Notes: generated by a model not told the origin, from the letters alone. 64,000 bases of DNA from an uncultured Clostridia bacterium (GCA_934444735.1 CAKSDE010000005.1:117422-181421), one strand, 5' to 3'; positions 34,253-44,456 are shown, numbered from the stretch's first letter. A program made the numbers and translations.

Positions 34253-36208
34253 TTATCTTATTTTTATAATCTGGTACAAAATCTTCGCGGCTTGTGCGCG
34301 CGTTGCGGCAGCCTTCGGCTTAAATTCGCCGTTAATGCCGTTAATTGCGCCTCTTTTAATCATAAATTCAACCGCTTCCTTTGCATATTCGCTGACAGTT
34401 TCCAGATCGCTCAGCTCAGCCGGGTTTTCGATAATAATATCGGTATCTGTCCCCGTTTTATTCACCGCTCTTAAAATCATAACCGCCATATCCTCACGCG
34501 TGATATTTTTTCCGACTCCGAATTCGTCCTCGCTCACGCCGTTTACTACACCGTTTGCAACAGCAATCTCGATATATTCTCTGTACCATGCGTCCTCGCT
34601 CACATCTTTGAATTTCAGCTCGGAGCTTCCCTCGAGTCCGAATGCCGAAACAACAAGCTTTGCAAATTCTTCACGTGTAATATTATCGTTAGGAGCAAAC
34701 AGCGTTTCCGACTTGCCGTTTAATATCTTGTTATTGTAGAGATGCTCGATCGCCGTATATGCCCACTCAAAATTGTCAATATCGGTAAACGGGAGCTTAT
34801 TCTCGGGCGTCTCGGGTTCTTTTGTATCGTCCTTGCTCTTGTCGGTATCGGGCTTGGGCTGTGTAATCGGCGCGATATTTCCGCCGCCCGAGGACGGTTT
34901 TCCGCCGCTTATTCCGCCCGAGGATCCGCCCTTTGAACCGCCTGTTGTCGAACCGTCGGTTGAGCCGTCTGTGTCCGAATCCTTAACCGCCTTTATCGCC
35001 TTTTCGATATCTGCGGTATCGTCATAGCTCTTATCGCGCATTTCCTTTACGCATTTTGAGGTATTCTCCATGAAATAATTGTAAAGGCTTTCTTCAACGC
35101 CGATATATTTATTGTAGTTTTTCAGCACATCTTTCATATCGGACGGATCAGCCTCGCTAAAGCGGGCAACCCCTGTCTTTCTGTTAAATATCTTTCGTAT
35201 TTCCTCTTCCTTTTCTACCCCTTTAAGGCTCTTGTCAACATTCGCCGTACTTTTCAGTTCGCTATATTCCTTATAAAGCTCCAGATTCAGATACTTATTA
35301 TATGATTCCAGAATCTCTTTCGGCGAAAGTCCGTCATATATCCACGCAACCGCGGTTGATTTATAGAATCTATCCCCGATTTCGTCCAGGGTCTTGTAAT
35401 CACCGTCAGATGAAAGTCCCTCTATCGCAATATCCTTCGCGCTGTCCGAAAGCTTATCGTAATATGTCATATCAATATAGAGCGCGTTTTTATGTCCCTC
35501 AACATATTCTCTCAATTTTGCAACCGTATTGTCCGAATCAAACTTACTCTTTTCGTTTATATCTGCAATGACCTTTTTTATATCATTCAGGGACATATAA
35601 AATTTAGTCGTGCTGTACTGTGTTTCGATACCGTCGGCTGTAAGCACAAATCTGTAGCTGCCGCTTACCGCACTCTGCGGGAATGTGTACTCGAATGTGC
35701 CGCCCTCGGCGTTCTCGTAATTTACCACATCGAGCACAGCCTCTTCCATTGCACCGTCTTTAATATCCGCAATGTCAAATGCTTCATTCGAGAAATCCTC
35801 TGTCGGCTTTAATATAAAAAGCTTTATATTTTTCAAGCTTTGTGCGTCCCCCGAAATGACGAGCTTTCCGTCGGACGAGAGGTCGCAGGACGCGACCTCA
35901 AGCTTTCCGCCGTTCTTCTCAAATACAAATCTGTATTTTACTCCGGTATCCTTGTTTTTTAAAACCGTCACATTTTCCTCTGTAAGTGCTGCGCCCGAAT
36001 ACGGAGTTTTGGCTTTTGATACCGTTTCATACCCGTCTATTTCAATATCGGGAATATCTCCCGTCGGGATCTGCACATAATATAGCGTTCTTTTTTCGTC
36101 AAACTCGCGATCCAACACACCGTTTGAAATTGATACATCTGCCAATGCCGCATTTGCCGAAATCAGAGCGGCGGCAAAAATCGCCGTAACTATAATTTTT
36201 CTTTTCAT
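34253..36208 (-). CDS. Secreted protein with C-terminal SLH repeats
   Basis: A 651-residue protein. It has a signal peptide (about 1-23), a beta-rich region (25-200), a helical region (about 205-415, ADINEKSKFDSDNTVAKL and FIVAR-like repeats), a Gly/Ser/Pro linker (about 420-480) and three SLH repeats (about 485-651: LPFTDIDNFEWAYTAIEHLY, FKDVSEDAWYREYI and LSDLETVSEYAKEAVEFM). The anchoring role is clear. The N-terminal function is unknown. The start is the ATG at 36208; an ATG nine bases upstream overlaps the AAAGGA ribosome site. It lies 18 bp after the 1148-residue beta-helix gene, so the two are co-translated in one operon. Confidence 0.85.
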   Translation of the reverse strand: MKRKIIVTAIFAAALISANAALADVSISNGVLDREFDEKRTLYYVQIPTGDIPDIEIDGYETVSKAKTPYSGAALTEENVTVLKNKDTGVKYRFVFEKNGGKLEVASCDLSSDGKLVISGDAQSLKNIKLFILKPTEDFSNEAFDIADIKDGAMEEAVLDVVNYENAEGGTFEYTFPQSAVSGSYRFVLTADGIETQYSTTKFYMSLNDIKKVIADINEKSKFDSDNTVAKLREYVEGHKNALYIDMTYYDKLSDSAKDIAIEGLSSDGDYKTLDEIGDRFYKSTAVAWIYDGLSPKEILESYNKYLNLELYKEYSELKSTANVDKSLKGVEKEEEIRKIFNRKTGVARFSEADPSDMKDVLKNYNKYIGVEESLYNYFMENTSKCVKEMRDKSYDDTADIEKAIKAVKDSDTDGSTDGSTTGGSKGGSSGGISGGKPSSGGGNIAPITQPKPDTDKSKDDTKEPETPENKLPFTDIDNFEWAYTAIEHLYNNKILNGKSETLFAPNDNITREEFAKLVVSAFGLEGSSELKFKDVSEDAWYREYIEIAVANGVVNGVSEDEFGVGKNITREDMAVMILRAVNKTGTDTDIIIENPAELSDLETVSEYAKEAVEFMIKRGAINGINGEFKPKAAATRAQAAKILYQIIKIR

Positions 36209-36226
36209 ATTCTTCATTCCTTTCTC

Positions 36227-39200
36227 TTATTCCGTCAAATCTGCGGACGGCATTACTTCCATCGAACTATCCTTACCCATTACATATATCTCAAAGTATC
36301 CGGGGTTTTCGTTTACGGCGTTCTCGTCGGTATATTCAAACACCGTTTCTCCGTTGACCGCCATTCTGAAGAGAACCGTTCCGTCCTCTTGGTCGAGCGT
36401 TGAAATCTCAATTTCCGCCTCTTCACCGTCTCTTAAGAATGTGTTCGGATATTCGTTTACGATATTCTTCGGGCCGCCCCATACCTGTGATTCGATCGTG
36501 TCCTTCTTGACAATCGCCAGATACTGCGGATTTCCGCCCCACGCAACTGCCGTCGGACTGTTTTGCGCACGGAGTGCGAATCCGTACCAGCTGCCTCTAT
36601 TCAATATATCCGTCTTTACTCTGAACTTGTAAATTGTCTGCGGCTCAACTCTCGTATTCGTACCGATTGTACTTGCGCCGAGGTTTGTAATCGTCAGCTT
36701 ATCTTTGGCAAATACCACCTGGTTAGGAGCGAAATCCCAGCCTGCGCCGCCGCCAACCATTCCTGCCATATCGAACACCTGAGGATTCTTCTTATATAAA
36801 AGCTTATTAAACTTTTCTTCCAATTCTGTCGCCATACGCTTCACTTCTTTTTGAGTTATCGTCTCACTCTCCGACTTTTTCTGATATTCCGCAATAAGCG
36901 ACTTCATCGCATCGACCGTGCCCGGCTTATTCTCGCCCGGGTTCTCGCCCTCGACAATCGCCGTCAGCTTACCGTTGCAGCTATCTATCATATCGGTGAG
37001 CTTTTCGCGCGATACCACCTCAAAGGCTTTTGTCGTAAAGGTGAAATATTCTTGATTGCTCTTTTTCTCTTTCTCGCCGACAACCGAATTGGTATCGTTT
37101 GCAATCGCGCGCACCTTCCAATAATATCTCGTATTAAAATAGTTTAAACGCTCCAGCGTAACCATCGCCGACTTTACTATTTTATTGGAAATTATATTTT
37201 TAAACTCCTTATCGGTCGCAAGCGTGAACTGATACGCATATGCATTTTCCGCTGCCGACCATTTAAACGTAACCTCCGACGCCTCGATATTCTGCTCTTT
37301 GTTCAAGGGACTTAAAAGATCAAAGCTTCCCAGCTCGGGGCTTGTTTTTCTGTCCTCATCGAGATATATTCCCGCATTTTCCATTACCTCTTTATATCTT
37401 TCGGGAATAACATAATTTTCAGCGTCCTCACCGTTCACTTTTTTATTATCTTCATCTGTAATATTCGGGTAATCATTATCGCTTATCGCCAAAATCTCTC
37501 CGCCTATATTAACAAAGGTGTTCCCCTTTATCACGGTATCGTACATAGACGCTTTATCAGTCTGATTTATATACTGAAATACGTGATTGTACTTTGTCCA
37601 GGGCGCTTTTTGCCAGTTAAACGGAGTCAAATTCCACAAAAACGTGTTGTTCGATACCGATGTCGCCTTGCTGTAATCCCATCTTGAACCCTCAATTGCC
37701 GAAAATCCGATACCGGTTGTTGAATCGTTTATCGAAAGATTATCTATAACCTTATTCGCCACACCGCCGTGGATAAACACGATCTTTCCGGTATTTTTAA
37801 ATACATTCCCTTCAATCGTGTGATCACTCTCTCCGTCATCTAAATATATAACGCCCATGCTCGCCGGAATATCATGGAAATAGTTGTTTCTTATAATATT
37901 TCCCAAAACCGACGCATTACGTCCGTTATATACAGGTCCCGCGTCTGCTGCATGATCCTGCAAATTATCGTAAAATTCGTTATATTCTATAATGTTGTCG
38001 TTTCCGTTCGGGTTAAGCGCTATATGAGGACCGCCGACAAACTCGTTATGTGATACGGTATGCGCCACACCGTTTATATGAAGCGCACTGCTATTGGTTC
38101 TTGAAACCGTATTGAAGTTCCAGAATCTGTTGTTTGTTATAACCGTCTCGGACGGAGTAAGCGTGTATCTGTCGCCGCAGTTCGTCCAGAACACTCGTGC
38201 TGAAATATTATAAAAATCGCACCCCGAAACCAAGTGCTTAAAGCCCTCCATCTCGATAGCGCTTTTAATATTTCTGAAGGTACAGCCTCTTATCTGAATA
38301 TTTTTACAGGTATCCGAAATCTTCATTGCCAGTCCCAATGAATTTTCAAAGGTGATTCCCTTAAATATCACATTTTGTGTCCCCGCAAGTGAGAACATAT
38401 CGCCCGAGAGCAGTGAAAACTGCACATCGTTATTCAAAAATTCGCTGCTTTTCGGATCGCCCTCAACCGGATAAACATAGAGCATACTATTCTTTTTATC
38501 GAAATAGCACTCACCCGGATTATCCATCTCGCAGAGCATATTATACACATAATACTGTTTATCGGCAGAGATTCCGTACTCGGCATGGTCGTTCGAGGTT
38601 ATAGACAAAAGTTCGGTATTGACTTTTGCAATCAATCGGCGCTCGCCTGCCCATGTAAACGCGAAATATCCGAACATTCTCGGATCGTCCTCTTTTGCCC
38701 AGTTCTTCACTCTTGTATCGCCCACGACAAATTCAAAGGTATCGCCTCTGCCTTTTGAGCGTTTTAAAACTTCTCCCGTAAGCGCAAATCCCGAGTTCGG
38801 CCAGCGCGCACACTCAAGCTTTGCGTCTTTATAGATAACGCTCCAGTTTGCCGGATCTTCACCCTTGAATCCGTCGCCGAAACCCGAGAGCTTATTTGAT
38901 AAATCTATCCCGACAACACGCTCCGGGTTCGGCAGCTTTGATTTTACCTGCGTGTCCGTCACCGGTGAAAATTCGCTCCCTTTAACGCTTATACCGCCGT
39001 CAAAGCAAACTCTTTCGTCCTTGTATGCGCGATATGTTATCGGTGCACCGTCAAGTCCCGAATCGGTTTCGGCAAAAAATACTGTCGAGTTTATTATATA
39101 TGTCCCCTCCCGCAGTACGATATTTATACCGCCGTCGGGAAGTCCGACGCTCTTTTTAATTTCCGAAACGGTGCTCTTCGCCGCCTCAAGGCTTGCGCAC

Positions 39201-39673
39201 GGACTTTCATATGTACCGACGCCCTTAACTCCCGGCTTTACATATATTCCGAAAAACTTGGTTATATATCCGCTTATCGAATCGGGAATTTCGTATGAGC
39301 TCTCTGCGATGTAGATATTCCCGTTCACTTCCTTAATATTAAGCCCATTGTCTGCCGAGAATTTGTACAGTTCACATTCTCCCTCGGCTGCTGCACTTTC
39401 GGGGAATACGTCCTTTATAAATCCGCCGGGGACATAGATCTTATCGCCGTCTTTTCTCGTTTCGCCGTATTCGGCATAATCCTCCATGCTGTACCGTTTC
39501 CCGTATACGAACGCGTCGGGTGAGCCGGGGCGCACAATTACGGTATTCTGCATAAGTTTTTGGTATTCCGCGGATTTTAAATTCTTAAAAACCTCCGCCT
39601 CGTCCGCAAAAACGATGCCGCAGCTCGTTACCGTCATGATAACGGCAAGCAGGGTTAAAAGCACTTTTTTCAT
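36227..39673 (-). CDS. Large secreted GH141-like beta-helix protein
   Basis: A 1148-residue secreted protein. It has a signal peptide (1-23), a beta-helix entry at about 155-200 (GVGTYESPCASLEAAKS, VLREGTYIINSTVFFAE), a 'YKDAKLECARWPNSGF' motif like GH141, and helix coils to about 790 (HGGVANKVIDNLS, GNDNIIEYNEFYDN). A fibronectin-III-like domain follows (about 835-925: TRYYWKVRAIAND), then a helical bundle (about 930-1000) and a C-terminal carbohydrate-binding-like sandwich (about 1005-1148, WYGFALRAQN). It is a paralogue of the 29,135 protein with extra C-terminal modules. Catalysis on fucosylated or pectic side chains is inferred by resemblance. Confidence 0.75.
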   Translation of the reverse strand: MKKVLLTLLAVIMTVTSCGIVFADEAEVFKNLKSAEYQKLMQNTVIVRPGSPDAFVYGKRYSMEDYAEYGETRKDGDKIYVPGGFIKDVFPESAAAEGECELYKFSADNGLNIKEVNGNIYIAESSYEIPDSISGYITKFFGIYVKPGVKGVGTYESPCASLEAAKSTVSEIKKSVGLPDGGINIVLREGTYIINSTVFFAETDSGLDGAPITYRAYKDERVCFDGGISVKGSEFSPVTDTQVKSKLPNPERVVGIDLSNKLSGFGDGFKGEDPANWSVIYKDAKLECARWPNSGFALTGEVLKRSKGRGDTFEFVVGDTRVKNWAKEDDPRMFGYFAFTWAGERRLIAKVNTELLSITSNDHAEYGISADKQYYVYNMLCEMDNPGECYFDKKNSMLYVYPVEGDPKSSEFLNNDVQFSLLSGDMFSLAGTQNVIFKGITFENSLGLAMKISDTCKNIQIRGCTFRNIKSAIEMEGFKHLVSGCDFYNISARVFWTNCGDRYTLTPSETVITNNRFWNFNTVSRTNSSALHINGVAHTVSHNEFVGGPHIALNPNGNDNIIEYNEFYDNLQDHAADAGPVYNGRNASVLGNIIRNNYFHDIPASMGVIYLDDGESDHTIEGNVFKNTGKIVFIHGGVANKVIDNLSINDSTTGIGFSAIEGSRWDYSKATSVSNNTFLWNLTPFNWQKAPWTKYNHVFQYINQTDKASMYDTVIKGNTFVNIGGEILAISDNDYPNITDEDNKKVNGEDAENYVIPERYKEVMENAGIYLDEDRKTSPELGSFDLLSPLNKEQNIEASEVTFKWSAAENAYAYQFTLATDKEFKNIISNKIVKSAMVTLERLNYFNTRYYWKVRAIANDTNSVVGEKEKKSNQEYFTFTTKAFEVVSREKLTDMIDSCNGKLTAIVEGENPGENKPGTVDAMKSLIAEYQKKSESETITQKEVKRMATELEEKFNKLLYKKNPQVFDMAGMVGGGAGWDFAPNQVVFAKDKLTITNLGASTIGTNTRVEPQTIYKFRVKTDILNRGSWYGFALRAQNSPTAVAWGGNPQYLAIVKKDTIESQVWGGPKNIVNEYPNTFLRDGEEAEIEISTLDQEDGTVLFRMAVNGETVFEYTDENAVNENPGYFEIYVMGKDSSMEVMPSADLTE

Positions 39674-39711
39674 ATAAGATTACCTTATCCTTTCTATATT
39701 TTAAATTAGAT

Positions 39712-39730
39712 GTAACTTTTTAACATCCCC
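39712..39730 (-). repeat. Solo end of the inverted-repeat element, copy H
   Basis: GGGGATGTTAAAAAG on the minus strand follows the stop codon of the LamG-like gene with no gap. Only the end of the element is present. Confidence 0.5.
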
Positions 39731-41047
39731 TTACTCTATACTGAATCCGTTCCATACATATGCCTTAACTGTCTTTGCGCCGTCAGCCACATCGGTTTTG
39801 GCAACATAATTTTCTGTCGTTCCGGCTTTTGCCGAAAATTCCTGATTTGCCAGCTTTATGAGATTTCCGTCCGCATCATATACGGCGGTCAGTATGAAAA
39901 ACGTTCTGTCGGCGGTGCCGTTATTCTTAACCTTAACGCTTGCCTCTGCCTCGCCCGTCAAAAGCGCTGTTTTCGGCTCGCTTATTATAAACGGAGCCTC
40001 TTCCGTCGTAAACTTAATCTCTATATCCGTACCCAATTTATCCGCATTCTCATTCTCTATGTCTTTCGGGATTGTTATCGTATATTCCTCGTCATATTTG
40101 AGTCCTGCCGGGAAATATATATCAAACTTATTCCCCTCCTGCGTAATCTCGGTCGGAACGCTTTCACCCGACGCGTCCTGCACCTTAACGGCATCGCTTG
40201 CTGCAACCATCAGATCACCGTAAAACTCGGCTGAAAATCCCGTATCTGCCGAAACATCTTCAGCACCGTTCTTAATCGAAGTTTTTGTAACCGCAAAGCC
40301 TTCGTCCCAAAGTCTTGAGTAGTCCATATAGATTATGCCGCCGGTTGTCAGGTTTCTTGTAAAGTTCACGGCTCTTATGTATCTTTGCCCTTTAGGAGTC
40401 GACCAAGCGCCCCAATCGGCATTATATGACATTCCCTTTGTCGGTCCCTGGAAATCACGCCCGGTGCCCTCTTCTGCGATATACACCTCCATGTTATGGC
40501 TCACGATATGCAGATCGGCTTTTATCGTATACCATGTATCATTTTTCAGACGGTAATCCGAAACATAATCAAAACCGTTATGGTCGCCGCCGTATCCGAG
40601 ACAGCCGTCCTTAATCTTTATGCAGGCTCTTGTGTTTGAGTGCGGTCCGTCGATAATCATAAGCTGATTATCCGAAAAATTCAAATATTCGCCGTCAACC
40701 TTTGTTGCCGGCATATTGAATTTTATCTTTGTTTCCCAAACAAGCTTATCCTTTGTTAAAACATCAATCGGGTTCTCCGAATAATCGAGCTTAAATCCCA
40801 CATATCCGAAATTATACTTTCCGTTTACACCCACCGGCGAGGTTATAAACCAACCCTCGGGAGAAAGATAATCTTCGGGATTTGTCACCTTTTTGTTTGC
40901 TGTGTTAATCCAGTTGTCGGTATTGTCCGTACCGTCAAATTCCAGTGCAAAAATGGCTCTGTCGGGATCATAGTCGGCAAACGCCGCATTTGCCGACGCC
41001 ATGCACAATAATAATACCGCACCAATCAACTTCTTCATTTTTTTCAT
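39731..41047 (-). CDS. Secreted LamG-like/Big_5 protein
   Basis: A 438-residue secreted protein. It has a signal peptide (1-24), one concanavalin-like sandwich (about 28-250), a Big_5-type Ig domain (about 255-340: TDTGFSAEF-like start, YDEEYTITIPKDI) and a C-terminal beta module (about 350-438, ending KAYVWNG). The sandwich matches the repeated units of the 1460-residue esterase in layout (YLSPEGW, 'NNEWY/NDTWY' then 'YIDYSRLWD'), so they share ancestry. It has no enzyme domain and may be a glycan-binding surface protein. GGAAAGGA precedes the ATG. Element end H follows the stop. Confidence 0.7.
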   Translation of the reverse strand: MKKMKKLIGAVLLLCMASANAAFADYDPDRAIFALEFDGTDNTDNWINTANKKVTNPEDYLSPEGWFITSPVGVNGKYNFGYVGFKLDYSENPIDVLTKDKLVWETKIKFNMPATKVDGEYLNFSDNQLMIIDGPHSNTRACIKIKDGCLGYGGDHNGFDYVSDYRLKNDTWYTIKADLHIVSHNMEVYIAEEGTGRDFQGPTKGMSYNADWGAWSTPKGQRYIRAVNFTRNLTTGGIIYMDYSRLWDEGFAVTKTSIKNGAEDVSADTGFSAEFYGDLMVAASDAVKVQDASGESVPTEITQEGNKFDIYFPAGLKYDEEYTITIPKDIENENADKLGTDIEIKFTTEEAPFIISEPKTALLTGEAEASVKVKNNGTADRTFFILTAVYDADGNLIKLANQEFSAKAGTTENYVAKTDVADGAKTVKAYVWNGFSIE

Positions 41048-41081
41048 AATCTCGTCCTTTCCGCGCTTATCGCGCCTTCCT

Positions 41082-42539
41082 TTATTTTATATTTTTTTCT
41101 TTAATAAACTCTTCCAACTGCTTTCGCGTTTCCTTGCATACCTTTTCCATACCTGCCGCCTCCATCTCGGCTGCATAATCCTCCCAGTAAAGCTCGGGAT
41201 CTTCTGCACCCGTCAGCAAAAACTCATATTTTTTCTTGACATTTCCCAGCTGAGTAAGCTCTTTTTTAATATCCGTTATATCGGCATGGAATCCTATAAA
41301 TTTCGATTTCGGCGATTCCTCGTTCATTTCCTGAGTCAATTTCCAGTCCTCTTCGCTCTGATCGTCCAAAAAGTACGCGTTAAACTGATTTCCCAACTTC
41401 CAGCCGACAATTCCGTACGAGCCGTCGGTAATCGTCACTCTGTTCTCGCCGATTTTGTTGTAATGCACTCCCTCGATTCCGTATACCAGCATATTGTAAA
41501 GCTCTTTATCGGTATTCATCAGCTCAATCAGCTTAAATGCCTCTTGCGGATGCTTTGAGTGTGCGTTCACACCGATCATTGTCGCATTGCTTGATGTCGG
41601 TGCTATGTACGGCTGCGATACTACGGCATAGCATATATCGTATGAGTTTCCCTGTTTTTTGAACTCGTAATATCCGCCCGGCTTATTGTGAGTTACCCAC
41701 GCGGCATACATACCGTTTAACTGATCCTTGGAATCGTCCCGCACTGCCGCCGCATCTTTTCTTATAAATCCTTTTTTGTACCAGTCATGCAGCTTATTTA
41801 CCTTGCCTCTCCAGATCTCATTTTCATAATACGGCTTGCAGGTCAGTTCTCCGTTTTCATATGTTACATAACAGTAATTTATTGTGTCGCTCGTGCTGTA
41901 GTCGTCCACCGACTGAAACGACATCTCGTGCATACTTAGTCCGAATGGGTATATATCCGGCTCATTATCGCGAACCTTTTCCAAAAACGGCTCAATATCC
42001 TCGGTTTTTCTTACCTTGCTGATGTCAAGATTATACTTTTGCGCCAGATCCTTTTTTACCGTAACCTGCCGTTTTTCAAAAAGCACCTGCATATTCGGGA
42101 TTGCGTATATTCTGCCGTTTATTGTCGCCGAATCCAACACATACTGCGGCATGGTATTTTTTAGTTCGGACTTTTCCACCATATCGGTCAGATCGTACAG
42201 TCCCTCATTTGCCACAACCGCGTCATACCCTGTCAGATACCCGATCCATGCTAAGTCAAAATCATTATTCGCGGCAATGTACATATTTATCTTGTCATTG
42301 TAGACCGAGCCGTTTATCAACTCGACCTCAAGCTTAAACCCAGCCTTTTCATAAAGCTTTTTATTAAATTCCTCCAGCACTCTGTCCATATCGTTTAAAT
42401 TTTCCGAAACTATGCACCATTTAAGCGTCGTCACATCATCGTGAAGATTGCTGTTTTTATCCTCTTTGCAGGCAGAGAGCATTGCACCTGCCGAAATAAT
42501 CAGGCATATAGCCGAAATAACTATTTTATTTTTCCGCAT
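41082..42539 (-). CDS. ABC transporter sugar-binding lipoprotein
   Basis: A 485-residue extracellular solute-binding protein of the LplA/family-1 type. It has a lipobox LSAC with the modified Cys at 24. The mature protein includes VEKSELKNTMPQYVLD and INGRIYAIPNMQVLFEKRQV, as in LplA/YtcQ-type proteins that bind oligosaccharides released from pectin. Its start overlaps the permease gene by 19 bp, so it is translationally coupled. It feeds the two permeases upstream. Confidence 0.88.
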   Translation of the reverse strand: MRKNKIVISAICLIISAGAMLSACKEDKNSNLHDDVTTLKWCIVSENLNDMDRVLEEFNKKLYEKAGFKLEVELINGSVYNDKINMYIAANNDFDLAWIGYLTGYDAVVANEGLYDLTDMVEKSELKNTMPQYVLDSATINGRIYAIPNMQVLFEKRQVTVKKDLAQKYNLDISKVRKTEDIEPFLEKVRDNEPDIYPFGLSMHEMSFQSVDDYSTSDTINYCYVTYENGELTCKPYYENEIWRGKVNKLHDWYKKGFIRKDAAAVRDDSKDQLNGMYAAWVTHNKPGGYYEFKKQGNSYDICYAVVSQPYIAPTSSNATMIGVNAHSKHPQEAFKLIELMNTDKELYNMLVYGIEGVHYNKIGENRVTITDGSYGIVGWKLGNQFNAYFLDDQSEEDWKLTQEMNEESPKSKFIGFHADITDIKKELTQLGNVKKKYEFLLTGAEDPELYWEDYAAEMEAAGMEKVCKETRKQLEEFIKEKNIK

Positions 42540-43351
42540 ATGATTCCTCCCGAAATATATTTTCCCAAAACCGGAGTAAGAATAATAATCGGCACCGCGC
42601 CCATGACAGCCGCCGCAAATTTCACCGCCTCCGTTATATCGTACTCCGCCGTATTTTTCGCGTATTTTATCAAAACGCTTGTATTTATCCTCTGTATGTA
42701 GTATTGAATATTTAAAAGCTTGTCGCTTATTATGTAAAGGCGGCAGGTCACGGTATCATTCCACCGCGATATAAAAAGAAGTATTGCCATCGTCACAATT
42801 ATCTGCTTTGACATTGGCATATAGACCGAAAAAAGCATATGCCATTCGTCCGCCCCGTCCATCTGCGCCGATTCTCTGATTTCTCTCGGTATTCCCTTAA
42901 AAAACGCGGTCAGTATCAAAACATATTCGGGAATAACAAGATACGGCAGAATGTATACCCAAAGTGTATCGCCGATATTCAAAACCCTTACCTGCATAAT
43001 GTATGCCGCAACGCTCGTTCCGCTAAAAAGCATCGCTGTAAAAACAGCCAAGTATATCGGTTTTTTAAAAGGCGTCTTTGTGTTTGCCAGCGAAAAACTC
43101 AGCATCGGTATCAGCACCGCCGCACCTAAAGCCGTCAGCACCGAGTAGAAAAACGTTATGCCCGAAGCTTTAAAAAGCGCAAAATCGTTTTTTAATATAT
43201 ATCTGTATGAATCCAACCCCCAAAAGAGTATCTTTTCACCGGGGATTTCTTTTTCAAATAAAGACATAACCGCAATCGCAATAAACGGTGCGATAATTAT
43301 AAGCGTTATACAAAATAACATTGCGTTTAACGCAGTCTGTCTTTTTTTCAA
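42521..43351 (-). CDS. Carbohydrate ABC permease (LplC/YtcP-type)
   Basis: A 276-residue inner-membrane permease with six likely transmembrane segments. The EAA loop, which docks the ATPase, is EIRESAQMDGADEWHMLFSV. It starts at TTG 43351, with GAGGA upstream. It pairs with the permease at 43,380-44,282. The family (CUT1) moves oligosaccharides. No ATP-binding subunit is encoded nearby. Confidence 0.88.
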   Translation of the reverse strand: MKKRQTALNAMLFCITLIIIAPFIAIAVMSLFEKEIPGEKILFWGLDSYRYILKNDFALFKASGITFFYSVLTALGAAVLIPMLSFSLANTKTPFKKPIYLAVFTAMLFSGTSVAAYIMQVRVLNIGDTLWVYILPYLVIPEYVLILTAFFKGIPREIRESAQMDGADEWHMLFSVYMPMSKQIIVTMAILLFISRWNDTVTCRLYIISDKLLNIQYYIQRINTSVLIKYAKNTAEYDITEAVKFAAAVMGAVPIIILTPVLGKYISGGIICGKIK

Positions 43352-43379
43352 TGCCGATTCCTCCCATAATACAAAATAT

Positions 43380-44282
43380 TTACAAATATTCTCCCAAGCT
43401 CTTTTTCCCGAAAATCAGGTATACCGCCGCAACACCGATACACCCCGCCGCCGAGCGGATCAGTCCTGCCGCCGACGAGATCGACATATTGCTGCCTGCG
43501 ATATTTCTTATTATATATGTATCCAAAACATCGGTAATATTCAAAAGTATTCCGTTTTCGCGCGTAAGCTGCAAGAACATATCGCAGTCCGACGCCAGGA
43601 TATTGCCTGCGTTTAAAATAATAAGTATAATCACGGCAGGCATGATTGACGGGAGCATAATGCTGAAAAATACTCTTTTTTCACTTGCGCCGTCCACTCT
43701 TGCCGCCTCAAAAAGCTCTTTTTTCACACTGCACAGCGCGCAGTAAAAGACAAGCGCACTGAATCCCGTATTCTTCCAAAGATAAAATATAACCATAATC
43801 CACGGCCACACCCCCGGCTTTGCATAAAACATTACCGGCTCTTTTGAAAAAAGAGCAAGCAGATGATTTACGGCGCCGTTTTCACCTATAATGAGATTTA
43901 ATATCTCGCCGGCAAAAACCCAAGATATAAGGTAAGGTATTATCAGCGCCGCCTGGTAGATTTTCTTCATGCGTCCGCTTTTTAAATTATAGACCATAAC
44001 CGCTGCCGCCAAAGCCGCGGCGATTCCCAAAACTGTAAATACCGTATTGTAAAAAACGGTATTTTTCAAAACGTTTAAAAAATCGCGGCTTTCCAGAATA
44101 AAGCGTATATTGGAAAATCCTGCCCAATCGCTTTTTATCATGCCGCGCCCGAGCTTGTAATCTTTAAATGCGATCACATTGCCGAGAATCGGTATCAGGT
44201 AAAAAACAATTATAAAGATAAGCGGCACTGCCGACATAATAAAAAGATTGCGCCGACTCGGTGAATCACATTTTTTCTTCAA
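43380..44282 (-). CDS. Carbohydrate ABC permease (LplB-type)
   Basis: A 300-residue CUT1 permease. The N-terminal segment LFIMSAVPLIFIIVFYLIPI is a membrane helix and GNVIAFKDYKLGRGM matches LplB proteins. The EAA loop is ELFEAARVDGASEKRVFFSI. The start appears to be TTG at 44282, after AAAGGA. It is the first gene of the minus-strand run that extends to 24,693 and is divergent from yesN, the expected layout for a substrate-induced locus. Confidence 0.88.
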   Translation of the reverse strand: MKKKCDSPSRRNLFIMSAVPLIFIIVFYLIPILGNVIAFKDYKLGRGMIKSDWAGFSNIRFILESRDFLNVLKNTVFYNTVFTVLGIAAALAAAVMVYNLKSGRMKKIYQAALIIPYLISWVFAGEILNLIIGENGAVNHLLALFSKEPVMFYAKPGVWPWIMVIFYLWKNTGFSALVFYCALCSVKKELFEAARVDGASEKRVFFSIMLPSIMPAVIILIILNAGNILASDCDMFLQLTRENGILLNITDVLDTYIIRNIAGSNMSISSAAGLIRSAAGCIGVAAVYLIFGKKSLGEYL

Positions 44283-44323
44283 ATCTCAGTATTCCTTTCC
44301 TTATTTTTGAATATACCTCCACT

Positions 44324-44353
44324 GTTATATCTCTATTTTAACACATTGTTCAA
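44324..44353 (-). promoter_or_regulatory. Possible promoter of the ABC/surface-enzyme locus
   Basis: Minus-strand TTGAAC (44348-44353), 18-bp spacer and TATAAC (44324-44329). The boxes are imperfect, fitting an activator-dependent promoter that the adjacent AraC-type response regulator might control (inference). Confidence 0.4.
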
Positions 44354-44427
44354 AAAAATTTAATAGAATATCTTAAGATTAAAGGTGCAATATTTTAAGA
44401 TTTTTTATGGTAAAAATTTAATTTGGC

Positions 44428-44456
44428 TTGACTTTTCTGTTTTTATGTATTATTCT
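44428..44456 (+). promoter_or_regulatory. Promoter of the two-component system
   Basis: TTGACT (44428-44433), 17-bp spacer and TATTCT (44451-44456) lie upstream of the response regulator, with GAAAGG before its ATG at 44511. Confidence 0.6.

Noticed and set aside
34742..35027. Open plus-strand frames rich in Pro/Ser opposite the Gly/Ser linker of the SLH protein
   Set aside because: They mirror the repetitive linker of the real minus-strand gene, lack ribosome sites and have no family features.
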